Shown: one piece after another, positions 8,665 to 16,447 of the stretch | How positions within the stretch are numbered: the first letter of the stretch is position 1 | How the letters are laid out: each line of letters begins with the position of its first letter | Origin: Rhodopila globiformis | GTDB taxonomy: Bacteria; Pseudomonadota; Alphaproteobacteria; Acetobacterales; Acetobacteraceae | Assembly: GCF_002937115.1 (NCBI RefSeq) | Contig: NZ_NHRY01000254.1 | Span: 33,533 to 97,532 of the forward strand | Length of the DNA stretch: 64,000 nt | Direction of reading: 5' to 3' | The notes under the pieces: generated by a model | Told to the model about the DNA's origin: nothing | The model's database searches: none | Seen by the model: only the letters and a program-made list of their open reading frames with translations | Translations under genes and position numbers: made by a program

Positions 8665-9650
8665 GGCGCGACCAGTACGTCGCCGTTTTGCAGGCCGGAG
8701 AGGATTTCAACCCCGTCCGGCATCTGCGGCGTCGGCATGTCGCGGCCGCGCTGGACCGGGATCTCGATCACGGTGCCGTCGCTGGCGCGGCGGTTGACGT
8801 AGCTCAGGCCGAAGCGGCTGTGGATCAGGTGCTCGGGGATGACATAGCCCGGGCGGTCGCCGGCGTTGACCCAGACGCGGATGCGCTGGCCGACGAAGTA
8901 ATGGCCGATGCCGGGCGCGGTGGCGTCGGCGATGACGCGGCCGTCCTGGATCTGCGGATAGACCAGCTCCACCGTACCGAACACCGGGCCTTCCGTGCCC
9001 AGGTCGGCGCCGTCGAGGCGGACCTTGTCATTGACATGGATGAACTTGGCATGCCGCTCCGGCACGCTGAGGCGCAGCACGTAGTTGGCCTCGGCGACGC
9101 GGGCGATCGTGTCGCCGGCCATCACCACGGTGCCCTGGGTCACCGGCACCTGCAGCACGCGCCCGTCCCTTGGCGCCAGCACCGCGCCCTCGCGCATCTG
9201 CTGCACCACCACGTCGCGCTCGGCGATGCGGGCGGCCAGCGAGCTGCTGGCCACGTCCAGCGCGGTGCGCGCCTGGTCGAGCGCCTGGCGCGAGCCGGCG
9301 CCGCTGCGCGCCAGGGATTCGGCGCGCCTGAAGTCAACCTGGCCCTCGGCGAGCTGCGCCCGCAGACCCTGGATCTGGGCATCCAGCGCGTGGATCTGCA
9401 GTTGCAGCTTCTGGTCGCCGACGACGGCGAGCTGCTGGCCCTCCTTCACTTCGTCGCCGTAATGCGCGGTCAGCTCGACGACGGTGCCGCCGATACGCGC
9501 GCGCGCCGGCACGACGTTGCGGCTTTCCACCGTCGCGAACACGGCTTTTTCGTCCGCCAGCGGACGCAGCGCGACGGTGAACGTCGTTTGCGCATGCGCC
9601 GCGGTGGCCAGCGCGAGCAGCGCGGCGGCGAGGCCAGTCAGCTTGAACAT
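8661..9650 (-). CDS. RND efflux periplasmic adaptor (membrane fusion protein)
   Basis: 329 residues. The start at 9650 is preceded by GGGAG 7 bases upstream and gives a clean signal peptide ending AHA-QT with no lipobox Cys, so the adaptor is predicted to be periplasmic and unlipidated. The order is beta-barrel strand, lipoyl half (GTVVELTAHYGDEVKEGQQLAVV), an alpha-hairpin around residues 80-145, the second lipoyl half (APRDGRVLQVPVTQGTVV), then the beta-barrel and membrane-proximal domain. It links the RND pump to an outer-membrane channel. No TolC-like gene is in the window, so the channel is encoded elsewhere. Confidence 0.9.
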   Translation of the reverse strand: MFKLTGLAAALLALATAAHAQTTFTVALRPLADEKAVFATVESRNVVPARARIGGTVVELTAHYGDEVKEGQQLAVVGDQKLQLQIHALDAQIQGLRAQLAEGQVDFRRAESLARSGAGSRQALDQARTALDVASSSLAARIAERDVVVQQMREGAVLAPRDGRVLQVPVTQGTVVMAGDTIARVAEANYVLRLSVPERHAKFIHVNDKVRLDGADLGTEGPVFGTVELVYPQIQDGRVIADATAPGIGHYFVGQRIRVWVNAGDRPGYVIPEHLIHSRFGLSYVNRRASDGTVIEIPVQRGRDMPTPQMPDGVEILSGLQNGDVLVAP

Positions 9651-9672
9651 GGATGTCTCCCGGGGTGTGCCG

Positions 9673-10008
9673 TCAGCGCGTGGTCGGCAGTCCCGCGGCC
9701 TTCCACGCCGACAGTCCGCCACGCATGTGCGTGTTCACCGGCACGCCCGCCTGCCGGCAGCGCGACACCGCCATGGCCGAGCGCTTGCCGCCGAGGCAGG
9801 TCAGCACGACCTCGCCCTTCGGCAGCGCCTCCGGGTTGAACCGCGACAGCGGCATCGACTGGGCGCCGGGGATTCGCTCGGCGGCGATTTCGTTCGGCTC
9901 CCGCACATCGACCAGGATGATCTCGCCGCGCCCAAGCCGGGCATTCACCTCCGCGGGGTCGAGCTCGATCAGGCTGGGCTGCGACGAGGCGGACTTTTTC
10001 CAGAACAT
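9673..10008 (-). CDS. Single-domain rhodanese (sulfurtransferase)
   Basis: 111 residues, one rhodanese domain. VDVREPNEIAAERIPGAQSMP is split here across the usual CH2A motif, and the active-site loop is CLGGKRS with catalytic Cys71, which would carry a persulfide. The C-terminal GGLSAWKAAGLP is the standard domain end. The start codon overlaps the stop of the ArsR gene by one base (TAATG), so it is translationally coupled. In this setting it probably transfers sulfane sulfur produced when sulfide is oxidised. Cytoplasmic; no signal peptide. Confidence 0.9.
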   Translation of the reverse strand: MFWKKSASSQPSLIELDPAEVNARLGRGEIILVDVREPNEIAAERIPGAQSMPLSRFNPEALPKGEVVLTCLGGKRSAMAVSRCRQAGVPVNTHMRGGLSAWKAAGLPTTR

Positions 10009-10415
10009 TACTTGGTCTCCGTAGGGGTCTTCGTTGGGGTCCTTTGGGCCGCCGCAGGCTCACGCAGCGGCGGTTTCGACTCCGCCGGGGCGGGCACCAT
10101 GCCGCAGATCGGCGTCGGCGAGCAGTAGATCGCGAACAGCGTTTCCAGCACCTGCTGCGCCGGGCACGAGGCGATCGAGTAATAAATCGTCTGCGCCTCC
10201 CGCCGCGCCTGCACCAGGCCGTCTTTGCGCAGCAGGGCGAGATGCTGCGAGACGGTGGAATCGCGGGTCTTGAGGAATGCCGCCAGATCGCCTACGGAAC
10301 GTTCCCCGTCGACGAGCTGGCACAGGATCAGCAGCCGATGGCGGTTGGCAAGCGACTTCAGCAATTCGCTTGCCTGCTCGGCTGCATTCTCCATGGCGTC
10401 TGGCTCTATTTTCAT
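10008..10415 (-). CDS. bigR: ArsR-family persulfide-responsive repressor (BigR/SqrR-like)
   Basis: 135 residues from ATG 10415. The winged helix shows LLILCQLVDGERSVGDLAAF and the recognition helix RDSTVSQHLALLRKDGLV. Cys32 (in LLILC) and Cys98 (in FAIYC) are 66 residues apart, the same separation as the redox pair of BigR and SqrR, which form a di- or tetrasulfide bridge on exposure to persulfide and release DNA. Two further Cys (84, 104) are present, and the C-terminal tail is Pro/Thr rich. An ATG at 10451 is possible but would place part of the protein across the operator; ATG 10394 is another option. With 10415, the predicted promoter puts transcription start at or next to the ATG, so the mRNA may be leaderless. 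It likely represses both divergent operons. Confidence 0.85.
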   Translation of the reverse strand: MKIEPDAMENAAEQASELLKSLANRHRLLILCQLVDGERSVGDLAAFLKTRDSTVSQHLALLRKDGLVQARREAQTIYYSIASCPAQQVLETLFAIYCSPTPICGMVPAPAESKPPLREPAAAQRTPTKTPTETK

Positions 10416-10417
10416 GG

Positions 10418-10451
10418 TTGCGAAGATACGCATCTTCGTATATAAGGTCAA
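10418..10451. promoter_or_regulatory. Overlapping divergent promoters sharing one palindromic operator
   Basis: The palindrome CGAAGAT-ACGC-ATCTTCG (10421-10438) has perfect 7-base arms. On the plus strand TTGCGA (10418-10423) and TATAAG (10441-10446) are 17 bases apart and would serve sqr. On the minus strand TTGACC (10446-10451) and TATCTT (10423-10428) are also 17 bases apart and would serve the ArsR-rhodanese-efflux operon. One repressor dimer bound to the palindrome would block both. Confidence 0.75.
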
Positions 10452-10508
10452 GCATCAACTGCAACCCGGAGTGACTGACGCTCCGGGCAACATAGAGGGA
10501 AACGGAAT

Positions 10509-11798
10509 ATGGCGGATGTCGTGGTCCTGGGAGCCGGCCTTGGCGGCACGCTGATGGCCTATGAGCTCGTTCCGCAGCTCCGTGACGGCGATACGCTGAC
10601 CCTGATCAACGACGGCAAGCACTATCATTTCGTGCCGTCCAACCCCTGGGTCGCCGTCGGCTGGCGGGAGCGCAAGCACCTGGAGATCGACCTGGAGGAC
10701 ATCATGCGGCGCAAGGGCGTGCGGCTGCTGCCGCAGGGCGCCGAGCGCGTGTTCCCGAAGGAGAACCGGATCGCCCTGCGCGACGGGAGTTCCGTACAGT
10801 ACGACTACCTGGTGATCGCCACCGGCCCCGACCTGGCGTTCGACGAGATCCCGGGCTTCGGGCCGGAGGCGCACACCCAGTCGATCTGCCACATCGACCA
10901 TGCCGAGCAGGCGTGGCAGGGGTTCCAGGAATTCTGCAAGAACCCGGGGCCGATCATTATTGGCGCGGCACCGGGGGCGTCGTGCTTCGGGCCGGCGTAC
11001 GAGTTCGCCTACATCGTCGACCGCGAGCTCAGCCGGCGGAAGATGCGCGACCGGGTGCCGATGACGTTCGTCACGCCCGAGCCGTATATCGGCCACCTGG
11101 GCCTGGACGGCGTCGGCGACACCAAGGGCCTGATGGAAAGCGAGTTCCGCGAGCGGCACATCAAGTGGATCACCAACGCCCGCGTCACGGCGGTGGGCGA
11201 ACACAGCGTCACGGTCGAGGAAGTCGACGAAGACGGCAAGCTGCGCAAGACGCACGAGCTGCCGTCGGGCTATACCATGCTGCTGCCGGCGTTCCGCGGC
11301 GTGGCGGCGGTGCGCGGCATCGACGGGCTGAGCAACCCGCGCGGCATGATCATCGTGGACCAGCACCAGGCCAACCCGACGTTCCAGAACGTCTTCGCCA
11401 TCGGCGTCTGCGTGGCGATCCCGCCGACGGGGCCGACGCCGGTGCCGGTGGGCGTGCCGAAGACGGGTTTCATGATCGAATCGATGGTCACCGCCACGGC
11501 GCACAACATCGGGGCGCTGCTGCGTGGCCAGGCGCCGCGTGAGCAGGCCACCTGGAACGCGGTGTGCCTGGCCGACTTCGGCAACGGCGGCGTCGCCTTC
11601 GTGGCGCAGCCGCAGATCCCGCCGCGCAACTTCAACTGGTCCGGCCGCGGCACCTGGGTGCATTTCGCCAAGGTCGCGTTCGAGAAATACTTCCTGCACA
11701 AGGTGCGCACCGGCAACGCCGAGACGATGGCCGAGAAGGTCATGCTGCGGGTGCTCAATGTCGCCAAGCTGAAAGAGACGAAATTCGACCCCGTGTAA
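10509..11798 (+). CDS. sqr: Sulfide:quinone oxidoreductase
   Basis: 429 residues. An N-terminal FAD Rossmann motif (VVVLGAGLGGTLMAYEL) is followed by YDYLVIATGPDLAFDEIPG and two redox-type Cys, Cys159 (GAAPGASCFGP) and Cys301 (AIGVCVAIPP), matching the pair that handles sulfide in SQR. The PVGVPKTGFMIESM segment near the C-terminus is conserved in this family. The enzyme oxidises sulfide to sulfane sulfur at the membrane and reduces quinone. The start is supported by GAGGGA 9-14 bases upstream. It heads the rightward arm of the sulfide locus with trxC, two DUF2892 proteins and an AhpD-like protein, under the shared operator at 10421-10438. The SQR subtype cannot be fixed by eye. Confidence 0.9.
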   Translation: MADVVVLGAGLGGTLMAYELVPQLRDGDTLTLINDGKHYHFVPSNPWVAVGWRERKHLEIDLEDIMRRKGVRLLPQGAERVFPKENRIALRDGSSVQYDYLVIATGPDLAFDEIPGFGPEAHTQSICHIDHAEQAWQGFQEFCKNPGPIIIGAAPGASCFGPAYEFAYIVDRELSRRKMRDRVPMTFVTPEPYIGHLGLDGVGDTKGLMESEFRERHIKWITNARVTAVGEHSVTVEEVDEDGKLRKTHELPSGYTMLLPAFRGVAAVRGIDGLSNPRGMIIVDQHQANPTFQNVFAIGVCVAIPPTGPTPVPVGVPKTGFMIESMVTATAHNIGALLRGQAPREQATWNAVCLADFGNGGVAFVAQPQIPPRNFNWSGRGTWVHFAKVAFEKYFLHKVRTGNAETMAEKVMLRVLNVAKLKETKFDPV

Positions 11799-11809
11799 CG
11801 AGCTGTATC

Positions 11810-12259
11810 ATGACCAACGCCACCACTCTTGTCTGCCCGCACTGCGCCACGCTCAACCGCGTTCCGGCTGATCGGCCGGCGGCGCAGGCGAAGTGCGGGG
11901 GCTGCCACAAGGCGCTGTTCGAAGGCCAGCCCGTGCCGGTGGATGAGGCCGGGTTCGAGCGGCACCTGCAGCACGACGGCATCCCGATCCTGCTGGATGT
12001 GTGGGCGCCGTGGTGCGGGCCGTGCCGCTCGATGGCGCCGATGTTCCAGCGCGCCGCCGGCGTGCTGGAGCCCGGGGTGCGGCTGCTGAAGCTGAACTCG
12101 GATGAATCGCCGCGGGTGGCGACGCAGCTTGGGGTGCGCGGCATCCCGGCGCTGTACCTGTTCCACAACGGCCGCACGGTCGCGCAGACCGCGGGCGCCC
12201 GCGACACCAACGCCATTGTCGGCTGGGTTCGGCAGAACCTGGCCGGGACGAATGTTTGA
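11810..12259 (+). CDS. trxC: Thioredoxin 2 (TrxC type, zinc-binding N-terminus)
   Basis: 149 residues. The N-terminal zinc finger has CPHC (Cys9, Cys12) and CGGC (Cys29, Cys32). The thioredoxin domain has the active site WAPWCGPC with Cys69 and Cys72 and the cis-Pro segment VRGIPALYLF. It reduces protein disulfides and, in this operon, is well placed to reduce persulfides left by SQR or to reset oxidised Cys. It starts 11 bases after the sqr stop, so it belongs to the same transcript. Confidence 0.95.
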   Translation: MTNATTLVCPHCATLNRVPADRPAAQAKCGGCHKALFEGQPVPVDEAGFERHLQHDGIPILLDVWAPWCGPCRSMAPMFQRAAGVLEPGVRLLKLNSDESPRVATQLGVRGIPALYLFHNGRTVAQTAGARDTNAIVGWVRQNLAGTNV

Positions 12260-12271
12260 TAGGGGAAATCA

Positions 12272-12475
12272 ATGACTCTGGACAATGCGGTGCTGAGTTT
12301 CGCCGGTACGGTCGTTCTGGTGGGCCTGGCGCTTGGCTGGTTCGTCAGCCCGTGGTGGCTGCTGCTGGTGGCGTTCGCCGGGCTGAACATGGTGCAGGCC
12401 GGTTTCACCGGGTTCTGCCCGGCGGCGATGATCTTCAAGCGCCTCGGCCTGAAGCCCGGCTGCGCCTTCAACTGA
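12272..12475 (+). CDS. Small DUF2892 membrane protein
   Basis: 67 residues with two hydrophobic segments (FAGTVVLVGLALGWFV and WWLLLVAFAGLNMVQ) and a C-terminal GFCPAAMIFKRLGLKPG motif. This matches the membrane half of YgaP-like proteins (DUF2892), where it is fused to a rhodanese. It follows trxC by 12 bases with GGGGAAA upstream. The conserved Cys in FCPA and the C-terminal Cys may handle sulfane sulfur, by analogy only. Confidence 0.8.
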   Translation: MTLDNAVLSFAGTVVLVGLALGWFVSPWWLLLVAFAGLNMVQAGFTGFCPAAMIFKRLGLKPGCAFN

Positions 12476-12515
12476 TCCTGCCTGCGCGCCGCGCAGGTCA
12501 AACTGGAGACTGAGC

Positions 12516-12689
12516 ATGGAAAAGAATATCGGCAAGACCGACCGGATTGTCCGCGCCGTCGTCGGCGTCGCCCTGATCCTCTGGGCGCTGACCGGCGGTC
12601 CGGTCTGGGCCTGGATCGGCATTGTGCCGCTCGCGACGGCGGGAATTTCGTTCTGCCCGGCGTACAAGCTGCTCGGCATGCACACCTGA
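12516..12689 (+). CDS. Second small DUF2892 protein
   Basis: 57 residues from ATG 12516 to TGA at 12687-12689, with GGAG upstream. It begins MEKNIGKTDRIVRAVVG, the typical start of DUF2892 proteins, and ends with ISFCPAYKLLGMHT, repeating the FCPA motif of the preceding protein. Two short membrane segments are predicted. A small GC-rich hairpin (12481-12497) separates it from the previous gene. Two different DUF2892 proteins in one operon suggest that they form a pair or play separate roles. Confidence 0.8.
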   Translation: MEKNIGKTDRIVRAVVGVALILWALTGGPVWAWIGIVPLATAGISFCPAYKLLGMHT

Positions 12690-12702
12690 GCGGGGATCGG
12701 TC

Positions 12703-13053
12703 ATGCTGAACGACTGGGGCGCGATGGCGCGCGACTACTCGGTGCAACTGCGCGACGTGCGCGGTGGCCTTCCGGACGTGATGAAGGGCTTCTCGGCCAC
12801 TGCGCAGGCGGCGCTGAAAGCGAATGCGTTGGATACCAAGACCAAGGAACTGCTGGCGCTGGGAATCGCTGTGGCGATCCGCTGCGATCCGTGCATCGCG
12901 TTCCATGCGGAAGCGGCGGTGAAGCAGGGGGCGACGCGCGAGGAAATTTTCGAGACCGTCGGCCTCGCCATCTACATGGGCGCCGGGCCGAGTGTGATGT
13001 ACGCGGCCAAGGCGCTGGAAGCGTTCGACCAGTTCGCGTCGAAGACGGCGTGA
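12703..13053 (+). CDS. AhpD-like carboxymuconolactone decarboxylase family protein
   Basis: 116 residues. The helical core has LDTKTKELLALGIAVAIRCD and the CxxC motif CDPCIAFH with Cys61, Cys64 and His68, the thiol-relay site of alkylhydroperoxidase AhpD-like proteins. Downstream TREEIFETVGLAIYMGAGPS is typical. Such proteins transfer electrons to peroxiredoxins or reduce peroxides and, here, may reduce persulfides or act in redox repair. It is the last gene before a strong hairpin and closes the sulfide operon. Confidence 0.88.
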   Translation: MLNDWGAMARDYSVQLRDVRGGLPDVMKGFSATAQAALKANALDTKTKELLALGIAVAIRCDPCIAFHAEAAVKQGATREEIFETVGLAIYMGAGPSVMYAAKALEAFDQFASKTA

Positions 13054-13071
13054 TGCGCGGCTGAGGTGGTT

Positions 13072-13099
13072 GCGCCCGGGGTGTCTGCGCCCCGGGCGC
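13072..13099 (+). terminator. Strong GC hairpin at the end of the sulfide operon
   Basis: GCGCCCGGGG (13072-13081) pairs perfectly with CCCCGGGCGC (13090-13099) around an 8-base loop, 19 bases after the last stop codon. The T-run after it is weak (GTTCCTGTT), so termination may be partial or Rho-assisted. Confidence 0.55.
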
Positions 13100-13521
13100 G
13101 TTCCTGTTGGGCGGGTGGCCGCGACAGGGCCTGCAGGCCTACAGATCTCGAAACGATCGAAGACCGGATACTGGCCAGGCAGCATGCCCCGTCCCAGCGC
13201 TTGAAGCTGGAAGATCTGGCTGAGGCAGTCCTGTCACCGCGGACAGGACGGTGCCTGCTGCACCGGCGGAGACTGATACGCATGACACCAATCTTCCGCT
13301 TCGCATCGACGGAAAATCACCCGATGCGCGGGCCGCGGCAACATTCCCCCAGTATATCGTATCGATATTTTACCGAATCCGCCAGATCGCGATGCCGGCA
13401 TGGATTTTCGATTGCCTGGCCGTATCGGCCATCCCGGATCGGGCGAAGCGCCTTGCATCCGGTCGGCAATGCTCGCAGGATGGGCAAGGATAATTATCCC
13501 AACACGGGGAGGCTGCGCCAC
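13100..13521. other. Non-coding gap before the TauD-type gene
   Basis: No credible gene is seen in about 420 bases. It contains an AT-richer core with the inverted repeat ATATCG-TAT-CGATAT (13354-13368), which could be a regulator site for the downstream dioxygenase gene. The distance to that gene (about 150 bases) leaves room for a leader. Confidence 0.4.
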
Positions 13522-14412
13522 ATGCCTATCCAGACCTATGCGCTGCATCCGGGCTTCGCGGCCGAGGCCAGCTATCGCGACCTGTCGGAACGGCTCGACG
13601 ACACCGTCATTGCCGCCATCGGGGCGGCGCTTAAGACCTATCCGGTCCTTGTCTTCCGTGACCAGCACCTGACCGACGCCCAGCTGCGCGATTTCGCCCT
13701 GCGCTTCGGCCCGCTGGAAATCGGCCGCCCGGCGGCGCGGCCCGGGCGGCGGCGGCTGGCCATTCCGCAAATCGGCGACGTCTCCAATCTCGATGAAGAC
13801 GGCAAGGTCCGAGCCCTGACCGACAAGCGGCGGCTCGACAGCCTGGGCAACCGGCTGTGGCACACCGACGCCTCCTACATGCCGGTGCCGGTCGTCTTCG
13901 GCTTTCTGCACGCGGTGACCCTGCCGCCGCCGTCTCCGTTCGGCAACGGCGAAACCGAGTTCGCCGACATGCGCGCCGCCTATGACGCCCTGCCGCAGGC
14001 CACGCGCGACGCCATCGATCCGCTGGTCGCCGAGCACGACATCTTCTGGTCGCGGGCGCAGATCGGCTTTACCGACTTCGAGCCAGGGGACCGGGAAAAG
14101 TATCCGCCGTCGCCCCAGCGCCTGGTGCGGCGGCATCCGGTGACGGGACGGAAGAATTTGTACCTGTCCGCGCACGCCTCGCACATCGTCGGCTGGCCGG
14201 TGGCCGACGGGCGCCTGCTGCTGCTGGACCTGACCAGCCACGCCACCCAGCCGGGCTTCGTCTACAGCCATGACTGGCGCGTCGGCGATTTGCTGATCTG
14301 GGACAATCGCTGCACCATGCATCGCGGCCGTCCGCACGACGAAATGCAGCCGCGCGACCTGCGCCGGGCCACGATGCTGGATACGGCATCGACGCTGGAT
14401 GAGGCCGCCTGA
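13522..14412 (+). CDS. TauD/TfdA-family Fe(II)/2-oxoglutarate dioxygenase
   Basis: 296 residues. The start at 13522 has GGGGAGG 9-15 bases upstream. The iron triad is visible as HTD (His114, Asp116 in LWHTDASY) and the distal His267 in TMHRGRPHD; Arg281 or Arg282 (LRRATM) would bind the 2-oxoglutarate carboxylate. The family hydroxylates taurine, 2,4-D, alpha-ketoglutarate-linked sulfonates and many other small acids. Here no sulfonate transporter is adjacent, and the next gene is a CoA-transferase, so a role in breaking down an organic acid is as likely as sulfonate use. Cytoplasmic. Confidence 0.9.
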   Translation: MPIQTYALHPGFAAEASYRDLSERLDDTVIAAIGAALKTYPVLVFRDQHLTDAQLRDFALRFGPLEIGRPAARPGRRRLAIPQIGDVSNLDEDGKVRALTDKRRLDSLGNRLWHTDASYMPVPVVFGFLHAVTLPPPSPFGNGETEFADMRAAYDALPQATRDAIDPLVAEHDIFWSRAQIGFTDFEPGDREKYPPSPQRLVRRHPVTGRKNLYLSAHASHIVGWPVADGRLLLLDLTSHATQPGFVYSHDWRVGDLLIWDNRCTMHRGRPHDEMQPRDLRRATMLDTASTLDEAA

Positions 14413-14469
14413 CGGCCGCGGGGGACGAGGCCGTCTGGCGGCCGGCGCGGCGGAAGGGAGGGGGAGAGC

Positions 14470-15666
14470 ATGGGCCAGGCGTTAACCGGCATACGCGTCA
14501 TCGACATGACCCACAACCAAGCCGGGCCGGCCTGCGCGCAGATCCTGGGCTTCCTCGGCGCCGACGTGATCAAGCTGGAGGAGCCGAAAGGCGGTGACGT
14601 CGCCCGCGTCAACATGCGCGACCGGCCGGACAGCGACAGCCTGTTCTTCCTGCTGCTGAACGCCAACAAGCGCAGCCTGACGCTGAACCTGAAATCCGCC
14701 GATGGCAAGGCGCTGTTCCGCAAACTGATCGCGGAGTCCGACGTGCTGCTGGAGAATTTCGGCCCCGGCGCGCTGGACCGCCTGGGGCTGGGGTACGAGA
14801 CGCTGGCGAAACTGAATCCCCGGCTGGTCTACGCGACGATCAAGGGCTTCGGCACCTATGGCCCGTACAGCGGCTACAAGAGCTTCGAGCCGATCGCCCA
14901 GGCGATGGGCGGGGCGATGGCGGTGACGGGATTTCCCGAGAACCCGCCGACATACATGTTCCCCGCAATCGGCGATTCCGGCACCGGCATGCACATGGCC
15001 ATCGGCATCCTCGCGGCGTTGCAGCAGCGGCATGCGACGGGGCAGGGGCAGCATGTCGAGGTTTCCATGCAGGATGCGGTGGTCAACCTGATCCGCGTCA
15101 GCCTGCGCGACCACCAGCGCTTCGGCCATCCGCCGCCGCGCACCGGCAACCAGCTCGGCCAGACTGTGCCCGGAACGACCTATCCGTGCGCGCCGGGCGG
15201 GCCGAACGACTACGTGTTCATCTACGCCCAGCCGCAGATGTGGAAACCGTTCCTTGAAGCGATCGAACAGCCGGCGCTGGCGGAGGATCCGCGGTTCGCG
15301 ACGCCCGCGGAGCGGTGGCGGAATCGCGCGGCGCTGAACGCGATCATCGCCGCCTGGACGCGACGGCGCGGCAAGCACGATGTCATGCAGATACTCGGCG
15401 CGGCCGGCGTGCCGTGCGGCGCCTGCCAGGACACCGGCGAGGTGCTGGCCGATCCGCACCTGCGGGCGCGGGCGATGGTGGTGGACGTCGATTACCCGGC
15501 GCGCGGGACCTACCAGACCGCCGGCTGCCCGATCAAGCTGTCGGCGTCCCCGGCCGAGGTTACGCGTCCGCCGCAACTGGGCGAGCACACCGCCGAGGTG
15601 CTGGCGGCGCTGTGCGGCGTTGGGGCGGAGGAACTGGAGCGGCTGCGGCAGGATGGCGTGGTGTAG
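14470..15666 (+). CDS. Class III CoA-transferase (formyl-CoA:oxalate transferase-like)
   Basis: 398 residues, CaiB/BaiF family. The N-terminus (DMTHNQAGPACAQILGFLGA) and the segment AIGDSGTGMHMAIGILAAL are very like formyl-CoA transferase Frc; the catalytic Asp falls at residue 169, the same number as in the Oxalobacter enzyme. Further family features are ENFGPGALDRLGLGYE and the C-terminal LGEHTAEVLAAL. It is about 30 residues shorter than Frc because the middle loop after VSLRDHQRFG is reduced, so the acid substrate may differ from oxalate. It starts 57 bases after the dioxygenase gene and may be co-transcribed. No oxalyl-CoA decarboxylase is in the window. Confidence 0.88.
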   Translation: MGQALTGIRVIDMTHNQAGPACAQILGFLGADVIKLEEPKGGDVARVNMRDRPDSDSLFFLLLNANKRSLTLNLKSADGKALFRKLIAESDVLLENFGPGALDRLGLGYETLAKLNPRLVYATIKGFGTYGPYSGYKSFEPIAQAMGGAMAVTGFPENPPTYMFPAIGDSGTGMHMAIGILAALQQRHATGQGQHVEVSMQDAVVNLIRVSLRDHQRFGHPPPRTGNQLGQTVPGTTYPCAPGGPNDYVFIYAQPQMWKPFLEAIEQPALAEDPRFATPAERWRNRAALNAIIAAWTRRRGKHDVMQILGAAGVPCGACQDTGEVLADPHLRARAMVVDVDYPARGTYQTAGCPIKLSASPAEVTRPPQLGEHTAEVLAALCGVGAEELERLRQDGVV

Positions 15667-15708
15667 CGGCGATGCTTCGCGCTGCCCGCGGGGCGGCCTG
15701 CCGCGGCG

Positions 15709-15987
15709 TCAGTGCGGCAGCACCGGCAGCAGCACGCGGGCCGCAATCAGCAGCAGCACCAGCAGGACCGCCGCGCGGATCAGCCCGCCGAACATCCGCA
15801 CCACCGTCACGACCAGCAACGCCGCCAGCGCCAGCATCAGCACCGTCTGCCACTCGGCCGGCACCCCCAGCGTCGTGAGTTGCGCGCGCAACCACAGCTC
15901 GACCGCCGTCAGGCCGGAAACCGCGGCGTCGCCAAGCCGGGCAAGAAGTTGCAACATCGAATTGACTATCTGGGTGAAGGCGCCCAC
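15709..15987 (-). CDS. Small hydrophobic protein, function unknown
   Basis: 92 residues from a GTG start at 15987, chosen because AGGAGGG lies 5 bases upstream. The C-terminal half is strongly hydrophobic (VLMLALAALLVVTVVRM and LIRAAVLLVLLLIAARVLL), giving two membrane spans. The N-terminal half looks like an amphipathic helix. I do not recognise a family. It stands alone between the CoA-transferase gene and the vapBC module. Confidence 0.55.
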   Translation of the reverse strand: MGAFTQIVNSMLQLLARLGDAAVSGLTAVELWLRAQLTTLGVPAEWQTVLMLALAALLVVTVVRMFGGLIRAAVLLVLLLIAARVLLPVLPH

Positions 15988-16078
15988 ACGACCCTCCTGC
16001 GCAACAAATGCGACCGTTCGGGGGATGCATACCAGCTTCTGCGGACCCTGTCGTCACCGGGCCGAGACGCTCGGGCCC

Positions 16079-16447
16079 CTACGACGGGGCCGGCATGGCG
16101 ACCGCCAGATCCGCCGCCGCCGTGTGCAGCCGTTTGTCGCGCGTGAACAGGCGCGCGGCGGAAAGCCGGGCGGATGCCAGCAGATGCACGTCGATATAGC
16201 CAAGCCCGCCGCCGAACAGGGTATTCCGCTCGATCAGGTCCAGTACCTCGGCATTCCGCGCGACAACGGCTTGCGGCAGGCCATGCAGCGACCGCAGGAT
16301 CGTGTCGCGCTGGCGCAGGTTCCCCGTTGCCAGTTCGCCGATGACGAACGGATGGCTCAGCACCCGCGCCTGCTGCAGCAGGTCAGCCAGAATCGCATCG
16401 CCCTGCCGCAGATGATCGATCCAGACGGACGTGTCGACCAGGATCAA
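16079..16447 (-). CDS. vapC: PIN-domain toxin VapC
   Basis: 122 residues. The PIN acidic residues are visible as Asp5 (LVDTSVWIDHL), Glu38 (VIGELATGNL), Asp86 (GYIDVHLLASA) and Asp104 (FTRDKRL). VapC proteins are Mg-dependent ribonucleases that cut tRNA or rRNA when the antitoxin is lost. The start codon is TTG at 16447 and overlaps the vapB stop by 4 bases (TTGA), so expression is tightly coupled to the antitoxin. Confidence 0.92.
   Translation of the reverse strand: MILVDTSVWIDHLRQGDAILADLLQQARVLSHPFVIGELATGNLRQRDTILRSLHGLPQAVVARNAEVLDLIERNTLFGGGLGYIDVHLLASARLSAARLFTRDKRLHTAAADLAVAMPAPS

Noticed and set aside
5698..8802. Open frame of over 1000 residues on the plus strand opposite the RND pump
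   Set aside because: High-GC shadow of the pump gene; His/Arg/Gln-rich composition and no family similarity.
10416..10451. Upstream ATG 10451 as start of the ArsR-type regulator
   Set aside because: It would place the operator and -10 element inside the coding region; ATG 10415 fits the promoter better.
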